From the NCBI RefSeq assembly GCF_963678635.1, contig NC_087062.1:13248670-13312669 (forward strand): a DNA stretch of 64,000 nt. Reading direction: 5' to 3'. Shown piece by piece: positions 41,651-52,300 of the stretch. The notes below the pieces were generated by a model that was not told the DNA's origin, did not search any database, and was given only the letters and a program-made list of their open reading frames with translations. Within the stretch, counting starts at the first letter, position 1. Each line of letters begins with the position of its first letter. The stretch comes from Symsagittifera roscoffensis (taxonomy: Eukaryota; Xenacoelomorpha; Acoela; Convolutidae). Position numbers and translations under genes: made by a program.

Positions 41651-44249
41651 TCAGCTCCCTGCTCCTGAACTCCTCGCGCGTGTTAATTCTGGGGCGTTCT
41701 TTCCAAATATGTAAGGCCTCCAGAGTGAGGAGTTTCTGTATGTTACTTGATAGATCTATAATCTCAGACTTAAGCTCAGCGCTCTTACCATCCCTGTCAC
41801 ATTCTCTCAAATGTTGCCCAGCTGGCGAATCTTCCTTGTGATGCTCTTCAATCCGCGTGGTCAAATGCCGGACCGTTTGTCCAACATAGGTGGAATTACA
41901 TCCACTACATGTGAGCTTGTAGACCACTCTGGATTTCAAATCTTTCGCAAAGGGAGATTTAAGGGACGGTAGGCAAGTCTTGAGCTTTCTCGTAGTAAAT
42001 ATCACTTGGGCTCCGGCGTTTTGACGCAGTTTGGCAGCAAACCACTCTGATGCATTACCCCGGTATTGTAATGTTATAATGGGTGCACTGACCTTTAAAG
42101 GATCTTCCTTGACTGATGTTACCGTTGTTCGTGTGTCTGTTTTTCGGTCGATGATCTTATTCAACGTTCTTAATACGACACCATCTGACCATTTTTCATG
42201 GTATTGATTATCCACCCATTGTTCTTTATTGATCTTCATTGCCTTGTCAAAGTTTTCCCATGTTGATGTACTTCTAAAAATCCGATGAACAGTACCCTCA
42301 ACTACATTGCGTTTATATTGCAATGGAGCGCAGCTTCTGAAGTTAAGGATAGTCCCCGTATCCGTTGGTTTTTGATACCATCCACATGTTACCTTTTTTC
42401 GTGAGTCCACATTAATGTTCAAATCTAGAAAGGCTAAGTCTCCGTTCGAATCCGGATTTTCGATAGTGAATTGTAAGTTGGGGTGGAGCTCATTAGCTGC
42501 TTTTAACTTTATATCTGGATCCCCCTTTACCGTCCTCACAATATCACCTCATATCTTAGGAACGCTTTGATATTTTCTGTTGGTTTTTCTTGATCTCGCT
42601 GCTCTTTACATCTCTTACAATACCAAACCATTTCTGAGATTTGCTCATATTCATTGTCGGATACATTACTACACTTTAAATGGTACCAATTTAAACAAGC
42701 TTCGCATTCGATCCCCTTACTTCTGTATGTTACCCTCCGCTCGCAATCAGGGCATAGGCCATTCCGGTTTTCATTTAGCTGTGTCAACGCAGGTACTTCC
42801 TTCATTAATGCATATTCGTACTCCTTTAGCCATAAATTGGCAAGAATGACAGCAAGGGATGCACCCATTGCCAACCCATCCTTTTGTACGTACCATAAAC
42901 CATTGCATTTGAAGTGCACCTTACTTACAGCCATGTTCAACAATTTCTTCATAGTTCCGCGTGCCAGTTTAGGAGGACTAGTTTGTTCGTACAGTTTCCT
43001 CAGTGCTATATCTATTGCTTCCTTTAGTGGGACATTAGTGTACAAACTTTTGACATCCAGGGAGATAATACTCTCATTATAGTCTAGATCTATGTTCTCT
43101 ATGATCTCCCGAGCCATTTGTGTGTTTGTCTCAATGTTTGCCCCCTCAATGTTGTCAAAAAATTTGGCCAAAGTCTTATTTAGATGTTCATATGAGCTCC
43201 CTGGCAGTGACAGTACGGGACGGAGAGGGGTTCCTTTCTTATGTACTTTAGCCAATCCATATAATCGAGCTGGCTGCCCTCCCGTGGACCTAAGCCTACT
43301 ATACAGTGCCTCATCGATCTCATCTTTTTTTTTTCATGGCCAACAGTTCTTTGTTGATGTCTTTCTCAATTTTCATAACAACACTATCAGTTAAACCTGG
43401 TTTTTCGCTAAATTGTTCCGATTGCAGCAGCTCAGTTAGTTTAGCCTCATATGTCGTTTTCTTCATTACACAGAAGCCAACACCTTTATCAAATGGGACT
43501 GCCAAGAGACCATTGTCCTTCAAATACTTCCTGGCTTTCTCAATCCCTCTATCCGACGGTGTTTGCCGCACACGTTTAGCGTATGATTTTGCCGCAGCTT
43601 CAATTTCACATAATTTTTCACCTGGTACCTTTTGCGATTTAAGCTCAGATAAAAAATTATCAATGTCCGCAAGAAAGTGAAGTTCATTGAAACGATCCCT
43701 CACCGGGTGCTTTGGGCCAAAACCTAACACTTCATGAACCCACTTGGGTAGCTCAACGCCATCTAGTGCTCTGACCGATTTGTCGTTCACTTTCATTAAC
43801 GGTCTGTCCTGCCGCTCTGCTAGCTTTTTTAACTTCTTTTCATGTCTATCCTTGATGTCATGGATAGCAATTCTAGCCTGGAGCTTTAGATAAAATGCTA
43901 TTGAGGGCCACCATTGTTCATCTATCCCTCTCCGCACTACCTCTCTTGCCTTAGCTAGATCATCGTCTATCTTCTTCTCTTCTGACCTTGCCTGATTTAT
44001 CTCTGTTCTTAGGAGTTTTAATTGAAAGCTATGCACCGCATGGTCCAAAAAAACCCCATTTTCTGGCACCCGAAATCTCAAAAAATCTGGTATTATGTCA
44101 TTGCTTTGACATTTCCGTAAAAACTTCAATCGATGGAAATTGTTGTTTAATTTATTTGAATACTTCATGTAATTCAAAACTAATTTCCAAGTTTGTTTTT
44201 TCCTGAGTATCCATCTAAGCATCGGTGGGGGCAAAACTACGGCAGTCAT
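41637..44249 (-). pseudogene. PLE reverse transcriptase with PHD finger and GIY-YIG endonuclease
   Basis: Starts at the ATG at 44249 (MTAVVLPPP). An N-terminal PLE region follows, including LPKWVHEVLGFGP and VGFCVMKKTTYEAKL. A frame break in an A10 run (43325-43334) separates it from the RT, which shows LAKVHKKGTPLRP, SLDVKSLYTNVP and MGASLAVILANLW. A PHD finger (42606-42754) follows, then LRY and a one-base loss exactly in the YxDD box (about 42546). The next frame (42539-41637) holds the rest of RT and the endonuclease: VYKLTCSGC, STYVGQT, RHLTTRIEEH and the catalytic-type Glu in LEALHI. Both breaks are one-base indels, one in a homopolymer, so either decay or sequencing error could explain them. 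Confidence 0.88.
42606..42754 (-). other. PHD-type zinc finger inserted in PLE RT
   Basis: Minus-strand residues follow a C4HC3 pattern: CPDC, CEAC, WYHLKC, then YCKRC, with the Trp two residues before the last CxxC typical of PHD fingers (VWYC). It lies between the RT motif with SLAVILANLW and the YxDD box, where canonical PLE RTs have only a short linker. PHD fingers usually read histone H3 tails; here a role in chromatin targeting is inference only. Confidence 0.8.
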
Positions 44250-44317
44250 TATCCTGCAGGCCACGAGCACTTAAACTCATGCGGCTCTCAGCAGGATAAT
44301 TCACACAGTAGATTCAC

Positions 44318-44833
44318 TTACACAATCCGCGCCCTTTCAGCCGATGGTAGAGAGACGTCAGTCGTTGTTTCCTCTCTGCGTGCCTTCGCCTTGCGTCGTG
44401 CTTGTGATGGTTTCTGAGTCCACGCTCTTATCTTTGAGAATATCCCGGGCAAGTTCTCTCTATGTGTCAGCACAACTCGCAATGACTTCAACTCAAGTTC
44501 GCTCGATTGATGAACTTCCAGATATTGTCTCACCAAAGCGGGATCCTTCCTCTTGCCTCTCGAAATCAATTTCGTTGTTGGGACTATTAAGATCCCTGTA
44601 CGCATCAGAGAATCAAAGATATCTGTCGATCTGGTTCTTCTGCAATATATAATCGCCTTAAACCGATGTCGCTTTGATTTCAAATACGAAATTAAATCGT
44701 CCAGAGGATAAACTGTGTTGGCATTGGTTCGGTGTTTCGACAAACTGTTATTCAATACGTCGTGCCAAAGAATTATCTCCTTGTCCACCAGAGGATGCTC
44801 TTCCAGAAGAGTCTGTAAATTTTGTCTCTTCAT
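44318..44833 (-). CDS. PLE upstream ORF, 171 aa, unknown function
   Basis: Open from the ATG at 44833 to 44318, ending about 70 bases before the ATG of the RT frame. It contains EEHPLVDKEIILWHDVLN, a YPLDDLISYLKSKRHRFKAI block, IYCRRTRSTDIFDSLM and a basic tail. The alternating helix-strand look and the WHD..NNS phrase feel like a domain seen in uncharacterised invertebrate proteins, but I cannot name it. Being inside the pseudo-LTR boundaries and on the same strand, it probably belongs to the element as ORF1. A captured host fragment is the alternative. Confidence 0.6.
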   Translation of the reverse strand: MKRQNLQTLLEEHPLVDKEIILWHDVLNNSLSKHRTNANTVYPLDDLISYLKSKRHRFKAIIYCRRTRSTDIFDSLMRTGILIVPTTKLISRGKRKDPALVRQYLEVHQSSELELKSLRVVLTHRENLPGIFSKIRAWTQKPSQARRKAKARREETTTDVSLPSAERARIV

Positions 44834-45137
44834 CACGGTATGAGGATTCAGTGATAATCCCGATTCAGCGTATACCAGTTCGTCCAGTTACGCTTTCTCT
44901 GCTGGTCGTAAGGTATTCAAGCTATGAAATAGAGAGCTTGCAGCTACAACCCATGCCATTTTAACTCGAATGTAAGAAAACTCATTGTTAAGATGTGAAA
45001 AAAAAATTAAGACTATTCTGAGAAAAATAAAAATGATCTAAAAATTTTTTGTTTGTATTTTTACAACAAACTTTTTAATCTATCATTCACTCTTCGCCGA
45101 GGTTATTTTTTTTCCAAAATTTAACAAAAATTAGAAT

Positions 45138-45456
45138 AAGAATTTTTTAAAATTGTTAATTCAAACGTTTTCGCACATTTTGTGCATCGTCAGGATATAA
45201 AATTTTTTTTTTACTATAAAATGATCAAAGATCATGTATGAAATTCAAAAAGAACATGTTAGAAATTTTTAACCAATCACTTTCTTACATCTGTTATTAC
45301 GTAATCATTATTTCATCGATTATGACAATTTCCATACTTTTTTGTTACTTGAGTCATAATTTTTCGATTTGATGTTTTATCCAAACTGACATGTCAGTTT
45401 ATTTTTTCAAAAATTGCAATTTTAGTCATGTTTATACATATACTATAATTTTAATG
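45138..45456 (-). repeat. PLE pseudo-LTR, 5' copy
   Basis: Partner of 41332-41650, same length of 319 bases. It carries the second hammerhead-like motif. The upstream ORF begins about 300 bases further on in the minus direction, so this repeat would act as promoter and leader. Confidence 0.9.
45157..45202 (-). ncRNA. Hammerhead ribozyme-like motif in 5' pseudo-LTR
   Basis: Identical to the motif at 41351-41396 through CTGACGA, the GCACA/TGTGC stem and GAAA. Preservation of the whole core in both repeats is expected if they were copied recently from one template, so it is not independent proof of function. Confidence 0.55.
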
Positions 45457-45459
45457 GGT

Positions 45460-45492
45460 GCCTGCTCTGGGTTTGAGGAACCCAGAGCAGGC
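45460..45492. repeat. 14-bp perfect hairpin next to the PLE pseudo-LTR
   Basis: Arms GCCTGCTCTGGGTT (45460-45473) and AACCCAGAGCAGGC (45479-45492) with a TGAGG loop. It starts four bases past the end of the pseudo-LTR. It could be a junction scar like the palindrome at 31343, or an insertion-site feature. Confidence 0.7.
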
Positions 45493-45714
45493 AGCTTCTT
45501 AAAACAGAGAATCTCCCTGGCAATACAGATTGCGAACGCCGCTTGCGTACTCGGAACAATAAATGACAAAATAACTTTCGACGAAATTTTTTACTTGTAA
45601 CACTTGTATATTATATTATCTCGTGTCGAGTTGCGTGTTCTTATTGAAGAAACGTAACCCGTATCGATTTTAATTGAAAAGGACTTAAACACTTGTCATC
45701 TTTTTTTATCATTA
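45493..45714. other. Short unique flank between PLE and right LTR element
   Basis: No gene. It separates the PLE hairpin from the first base of the right LTR element. The plus frame at 45391-45600 crosses three different sequence units and is a chance frame. Confidence 0.5.
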
Positions 45715-46268
45715 TGTGCCAGTCGGTCATATTCGGAAGTTTGACCTTGAGAGAAGCAAAAAACACTTGATTTTGGAGTGAAATTTTGTTTTTCAAAATT
45801 TCGAATGGAACCTGTCATGCACGATTTTCTCGCGATAACTGAAAATCAAAAAAGAGAAGTCAGAACGTTCGAGTGAAAAACGCGGGAAAGTTGCAAGAAA
45901 AATCGGTAGGAAATTGCCATTCGCAATTTCCATCATAGTGAACAAGAGTAGAGCTGTCCTATCTGAAATAGAAGACAGAGTATTCCCGAGAGAACAATTA
46001 TTTGAGCTGGACCAGAGTGAACCTTCGACGGAAAGGTGGACAACTTGAGTGTCCCAATGGTTCACGAGAAACTATATCCTAGAGTTAAGACTTGTCCTTG
46101 TTATTGAAACTGAAAAACATTAAAACTCATTTAGTTACATTATTTAATTCTTGAGTTAATTACCGACTGAAGTACTTCCCCTTCTTGAGTGTGCTACAAT
46201 GTGAGTACTAATTTAAATTTCTAGAGTGTGTTTTATGATCATTATGTTGAGGTAAGGCGAGTTTTAGG

Positions 46269-46291
46269 TTGATCCATCTGAAATGGATCAA
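46269..46291. repeat. Palindrome TTGATCCAT...ATGGATCAA in U3, right
   Basis: Nine-base perfect arms around CTGAA, matching 40311-40333 in the left copy. Confidence 0.6.
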
Positions 46292-47103
46292 AGTTCCACT
46301 GTCTAATAAAAAGTAACTTAACGGATTGTTCCAACCCGGTTTTTAACGGCGTTCATGTATTTTGGGTATCTAGAGACCTGAGTATGGGGACGTTATTAAT
46401 TCTAGAGTGGGGGGATATTTTAGTAGTAGCCTTTAAGCTGTAACGGGTCGTAGTCTCATGTCACAAACGAACCGAACTGGCTCCGACCGTTCTTGAGGTA
46501 GAAAAACACAAGAGATGGTGTCCCTGACCCTTGAGCCAGTAGTTATAGGGCCTATTTTTCTTAAGCCTCATGTGTGACTGCAGTAGAGGAATGTTACATA
46601 GTGTTTTTATGGCGCTCCTGGGTGTTTACGACATCAAGACTACGGAGTCGAACCCACTTGAGACAGCTTCGGGCTGAATGCCCATTCTAGAGTACCGGTG
46701 GTACGGTTCGATAGGGACGTGCAAACCTTCCGGTTGTACCGTGATAGCTTTTTAAGAAAACTCGAGAAAATTTCCTGGTACGCTCTCCGAACGAGGCTTA
46801 GCTAACCGAGTAAAGGGGGGCAACTAGGGGGACAAAAACACGAGCAAAAAGACAAAAAGCAAAACAAAAACCAAAAAAGAATAGAAAAAGGAACAAAAAC
46901 CATAAAACGAAAAAAGACAGTGACTTTGACACCAGATTAGTTGGATCAAAGCTTTATATTAATTAAATAGTATACCAATACTGTTTTACAAGTTCGATCG
47001 TTTCGATCAACCTAGCAATTTAACCCAGTAACCTCAATAAAGAGCCCGAGTGTGGGGCGTTGTCAAGGGTTTTTAGATAGCTTGGAACTTAGCTGGACAA
47101 CAA

Positions 47104-47424
47104 GGAGACTTGACTGGAAGAGGTGACCAGCCGAGTGGGAAAGTGGTTCAGGAGCACTGGAGCTGAACCAATAGGAGACTTGACTGGAAGAGGTGACCAG
47201 CCGAGTGGGAAAGTGGTTCAGGAGCACTGGAGCTGAACCAATAGGAGACTTGACTGGAAGAGGTGACCAGCCGAGTGGGAAAGTGGTTCAGGAGCACTTG
47301 AGCTGAACCAATAGGAGACTTGACTGGAAGAGGTGACCAGCCGAGTGGGGAAGTGGTTCAGGAGCACTTGAGCTGAACCAATAGGAGACTGGACTGGAAC
47401 AGGTGACCAGTCGAGTGGGAAAGC
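47104..47424. repeat. 70-bp tandem repeat in U3, right copy
   Basis: GGAGACTTGACTGGAAGAGG recurs at 47104, 47174, 47244, 47314 and 47384, exactly 70 bases apart, giving four full units and a partial fifth. Units are almost identical here and more diverged in the left copy, so they were expanded or homogenised recently. The stop-free minus frames 47218-47490 and 47358-47609 come from the repeat. Confidence 0.92.
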
Positions 47425-48289
47425 AGCCAAGAAGGATTTGGCAATTCTAGAGTTCTCAAGTTGGGCAGAACGGGTATCGTTAAAATCCACATTACATTAT
47501 AGGAGATAAGTGTAAAATAGGATAAGCGACATCCCCCGGTTTTGAGGAACGTTTTTACTTGAGCAGGCCTGGAGACAGGTCTACGGTTTTCTCTTGAGAG
47601 GTTTAGCACCCGGCGCTTAAGGTAATTTTAGGCTTAAGAAGGGGGGCTAAAAAGGGGGGAGGTTAGAAGGGGGGCTCGTTAAGTTAGAGGTTGGCGGTTG
47701 TAAATTGTAAAAAGGGGGAAATTAGAGTAACTAATTAGTCGACATCGTTGATTTAGTTACATTAGTCATTTACACGCGTTGGTCATAGGAAGCGGATATC
47801 CAAAATTGGAATTAGGTTAAGGTAGGTACCCTGGTCGGATCGGTAGGGGGGAACGGACATAGACAGTTTTTGTGATACCCCATAAGATCGCTAGCAGGGG
47901 GGAAGGAAACGCGTGGCAATTAGGTACAAGACAATTTTTTCGATAGAAGGTAGACATTTGTCACCTTTGAATTTTAGGTGGGCTCATCTTTCTGTTTTTA
48001 TTACTTTTTCTTGCTTAGATTTTTGTTGCATTTTGGTGAGGATTTGTGTTAAAATTTTGTACGAACAGGTGATCACAAGGTACCTGCGCACAGGTTTTGG
48101 TCTCAAGTTACTTGGAACATTGAATAGAGGTAGCCAAAAAGAGAAATAAGAAAAAGGGGGGTCAGCATTTGGCTTTTAAGAGAGGATTTTGGGAAAATTT
48201 TACTAGAGCTTGAGTGGTGGTACAAGGTACGGCGAATCAAGAAGTCCCCATAACGAAGAGGAAAGAAGTCCCACCACCCAGACACTTGT

Positions 48290-49045
48290 CAACAGTCTTG
48301 GGACAGTGCCGAAGAAGTCTTAGGACAGAGCAGTCTGGGGACAGTCTTGGGACAGTACAGTCTTGGGACAGGGTCTTGGGACAGGGTCTTGGGACAAGGG
48401 TCTTGGGACAGGGTCTTGGGACAAGGTCTTGGGACAAGGTCTTGGGACAAGGGTCTTGGGACAGGGTCTTGGGACAGGGTCTTGGGACAAGGTCTTGGGA
48501 CAGGGTCTTGGGACAAGGTCTTGGGACAGGGTCTTGGGACAAGGTCTTGGGACAAGGGTCTTGGGACAGGGTCTTGGGACAGGGTCTTGGGACAAGGTCT
48601 TGGGACAGGGTCTTGGGACAAGGTCTTGGGACAGGGTCTTGGGACAAGGTCTTGGGACAGGGTCTTGGGACAAGGGTCTTGGGACAAGGGTCTTGGGACA
48701 GGGTCTTGGGACAGGGTCTTGGGACAGGGTCTTGGGACAGGGTCTTGGGACAAGGGTCTTGGGACAAGGGTCTTGGGACAGTAGTCTTGGGACACTAGTC
48801 TTGGGACAGTAGTCTTGGGACAGTAGTCTTGGGACACTAGTCTTGGGACACTAGTCTTGGGACACTAGTCTTGGGACACTAATCTTGGGACAGTAGTCTT
48901 GGGACACTAGCCTTGGGACAGTAGTCTTGGACAAGAGTCTTGGGACACGGCCGGAAAGTACTGGGACGGTACCGAACAGTCTTGGGACAGGAGAAAGAAG
49001 CCTGGGACGGTACAAAGAAGAGTAGGGACGGCAATTGGAAGTCTT
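48290..49045. repeat. GTCTTGGGACA minisatellite, right copy
   Basis: Units of 13-14 bp built on TCTTGGGACA. At about 48345-48775 the spacer is GGG or AGGG; at 48776-48930 it is GTAG or CTAG. It ends about ten bases before the TATA box. Five overlapping frames of 105-194 codons on both strands arise because the unit lacks stops in most frames. They differ completely from the left copy and are not called as genes. Confidence 0.92.
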
Positions 49046-49052
49046 GGGACAG

Positions 49053-49060
49053 TATAAAAA
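49053..49060 (+). promoter_or_regulatory. TATA box of right LTR element
   Basis: TATAAAAA about 260 bases upstream of the gag ATG and just after the minisatellite. Same position and context as in the left copy. Transcription would start roughly 25-30 bases on, giving a short leader. Confidence 0.65.
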
Positions 49061-49312
49061 TTGAAGTAAAATTACAAGAAGTGTTTTAAGACAGAATTAA
49101 GGTAGAACAAGACTAATTGGAACCAGGTACGGTTGAGACCACAAATAAGGAAAGTTTCTCGAAAAGTTAATAAAGAGAACTGAAACAAGGTTTTCACCAC
49201 GTTGTATATTTTTTTTTTAAGAAATTTTTTTTTCCTCTCGAAAGATTTTATTCTTAGAATAGGATTGTGTATATAGTAAAATTGTAAATAAGAGCGATTG
49301 TAAATAGAAATA

Positions 49313-52300
49313 ATGAGGCGGAGCAGGGTACCGGTAGCTGAAAAAAGACCTACCGAAGCAAAGTATAATTCGTCGCTACGCAAAACAACATCAATGGGTC
49401 CGAAGATAACAAAGAAGAGCTTTTCAGTTAATATGGTCAGCACAAGGAGTACAACGGAGAGAGCAAGAGAGGGCATGGAAGGGGAACGAGTAGAACCCAC
49501 CATCGAGATTGATCTAGAGACACCTGATCAAAGTGTTGATGAAACAAGGAAAATAGCGACGGAGTCAACTCCAATGCCCAATGCAGAAGAACCAAACTCG
49601 AAACCCATAGAATTCTCACCAATAGACAACGTGGAAGATGCAATAGGCAACACCGAAGAAACGGTGAAAGAAGACTCTCAAGTAAAAAAGACATCTTTTA
49701 CAGAAAAGTTGGCGATGATGGTCGGAATAAAAACGAAAGAGAACGTGACTGAAGAACCAAAAGCTGAAAGAGCACGAACATTTGGAACAGTGAGCACGAA
49801 GACGACAGAAGCCAATCCGAGAGAGGAACAAACTAGAGCAGAAGCGACGGCCGAAGAAAAACCGACGGCTGACCATGAAGAGGCTACTCTTGAGCTAGGT
49901 GACTTGATGGCGAAACTGAATCAGATCGACAAAAAGCTGAAGCACAGCAAAGAGGACAGAGAAGTGATAAGAAAAGAATTAAGATACAACAAAAACGAGT
50001 ATCTGGATAGTTATTTTAACCTGGCCAAGGCAACAGAAGAAAGACTCAAGGAGATGTCAGATAATGTAGAAACCACCAATGAAGAACGAGATAAGAACAT
50101 CAAAAAAGATTTGCAACAGTTAAAAAACCGATATGATGATGTCAACAGCCAATTAGGTAGCCTGGAAAAGAGAATGGACACAATGAGCAAAAATCAGGCC
50201 GAGAGTTCGTGTGCAATACAGGCGAAATTGGATGCAATCTTGAGTAATTCTACCTCACAAGAAAAACCGGCAGCGGATCGCACGCAAGGCACCAGAGTTG
50301 ACTTTGTGGAACCACAAAGGAACAAACGGCAATCGACACCGTTGCCCTTAACCCGGGATACGGTGAGCATAGCACCAACAGCTGCTAAAACAATCATGAA
50401 GAATGGAATGTCAAGTACAACGACTGGTCCGGGGGACTCAACAGCTAACAGCAACGCAGGTCCGGATGCTATGACATGGGCAAACACTTGGGAGATGATG
50501 AACAGGACTCTAGAGGCCTTCGCCACGAGGAACACTAACTCGAGCGATAGGAGAGATGGGAAATCAAGAAAAACATTCAAGAAGCCAAAAGAATTCAAAG
50601 ACGACTCAGATGGATGCATTGACACGTGGGTGGAAGTGATGAGATTACATCTAGAGCAAGACAACTTGAACGATGAAAGACAAGCATGCACAGCCATACT
50701 CAGCAATTTAGAAGGCACAGCATTAAAATGCGTGGTTGCGAAGAAAGAAGAAGAACGCGATACCGCGGACAAGATCTTCGAGATATTGCTGAATCGATTC
50801 GGGTCAGGCATGAAGGGTCACCAAGCGATGATGCGATTTGAAAAGAGAAGGCAGAGGGACGACGAGTCAATAGATCGGTTCCTAGATGATCTCGAGAGCT
50901 TGAGAAGAAGGAGTGACCCAGAGGAGTCGACAAACAGAAGAAACTTTAGCATTGCCTCGAAGTTCATTGATGGGGTAAAAAGTGACGACTTAAGGACAAT
51001 GTTAGCAACATACTACACATTGTCGAAAGACAGCGCACCAACCCCAGAAGAAATGAGACAGAAATCAAGGGAATACATGCTGATGAAACCCAAGAAATAC
51101 TCGTATTCAGAAAACAGGAACACGCAAGGGGGAAGTCAACCGCAGAGGTCGTCATGGTACAAACCTAGAGATGACATGGACAAGCGCAGATCATGCGCGA
51201 ACTGCGGGTCGGCCCAAAACCATGTGGCTGACTGCACAACATACAAACAAGGCATGAAGAGTCTAGGATATGCACCAGATGAGGAGGACATGAGCCAGAT
51301 GGAGGAACACGAGTACTATAGTGGCTTAATCATCAAGATAGGCGCAAGATGCTTCTTCTGTAACCAGGAGGGGCACTTCCGAATGGATTGTCCCTTGTTC
51401 TGGGAAGCGGTCAAGGACCAGAGTCACCCTAAACATAAGTTGGCATTAGCGGCGGTGCAGAATCAGCGGAACAGGCAAAACGAATTTGAATCGAGGAACT
51501 TAGGCGCACCAAGCACGGAATTGCCGACGAAGACAGTGAAAGCTGTATCACATGTTAATGATGCCATAGAATCCGCGGCAGGGAACTCTCTAGAGATAAA
51601 TTATGAGAAAGCGGCGACGGAAGCAATTGCCAAAGTGAAACAGGATCTGGCTGCGAAAGAAATAGAGCAACGACTAAAGCTGGAGATAGAAAGACAGAAT
51701 TTTAACGAAGCATTAACCGGATCGAAACAAATACCAGAGGCTGTACCAGGCTCAACAAAGACCGGGAATTGCAATACTGTGAAAATGGTGACAGGTAAAC
51801 CTTTTGGCATATCGAAAATTGGGGCAAGGATAATGTCGATAATCACAGTGGGCGGCCACGAGGTAACCAGAAACTTGAGCGAGCCGAGCGACCAGACGAT
51901 AATGCACATTGACGTGTATGCAGACTATTTGAGTGGTATAAGCCCACAAACGACTTCTAGAGCACTGAGAGCACTACTCATGAGAGGGGGCAGCAAGTCG
52001 GTACGTGTTGATAGCAGATATACTGAAGCTTACGGTCCACACGAGGTGATGCTAGATATAGATGGGATTAACATCTATACCAAGACGATGATAACATGTG
52101 ACAAAGACCTAATTGGACAAATCTACGTAGGGAAAGAAGAATTGAAAGTGAGATCGATTGGACACTGCGCCATGCTTGAGGAAGATGCAATGCACATCGG
52201 GACGGAGGCAGATGTGACAGGGCACGTGCTGGATATAAGTGGCAAAAAGACTCAGTTGCGTGGGTTGCTTGATACGGGAGCAGTCTTGAGCGTTATACCA

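Larger units (their letters stand above)
41332..45456 (-). mobile_element. Penelope-like element with pseudo-LTRs and PHD finger
   Basis: About 4.1 kb on the minus strand, bounded by two 319-bp direct repeats (45138-45456 upstream, 41332-41650 downstream), as expected for PLE pseudo-LTRs. It encodes a 171-aa upstream ORF and an RT-GIY-YIG endonuclease protein in canonical order, with the endonuclease C-terminal. Two single-base frame breaks make the main ORF non-functional as read. Its pseudo-LTRs differ by few bases, so it is much younger than the relics at 2.5-5.3 kb. Confidence 0.88.
45715..49052 (+). other. U3-like 5' region of right LTR element
   Basis: 3.3 kb without genes, from the TG start to the TATA box. 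It holds a conserved palindrome (46269-46291), 70-bp tandem repeats (47104-47424) and a long minisatellite (48290-49045). If this is U3, the LTR is unusually long. The alternative is a shorter LTR followed by a long leader; the TATA position favours U3. Confidence 0.6.

Noticed and set aside
48214-48837. Five overlapping ORFs of 117-194 codons on both strands
   Set aside because: All lie in the 13-14 bp minisatellite, whose unit lacks stop codons in most frames. The peptides are simple repeats and the counterpart array in the left copy gives different frames.
49110-49145. Candidate primer binding site TGGAACCAGG downstream of the TATA box
   Set aside because: Not preserved at the matching place in the left copy and not recognisable as the complement of a common tRNA 3' end.
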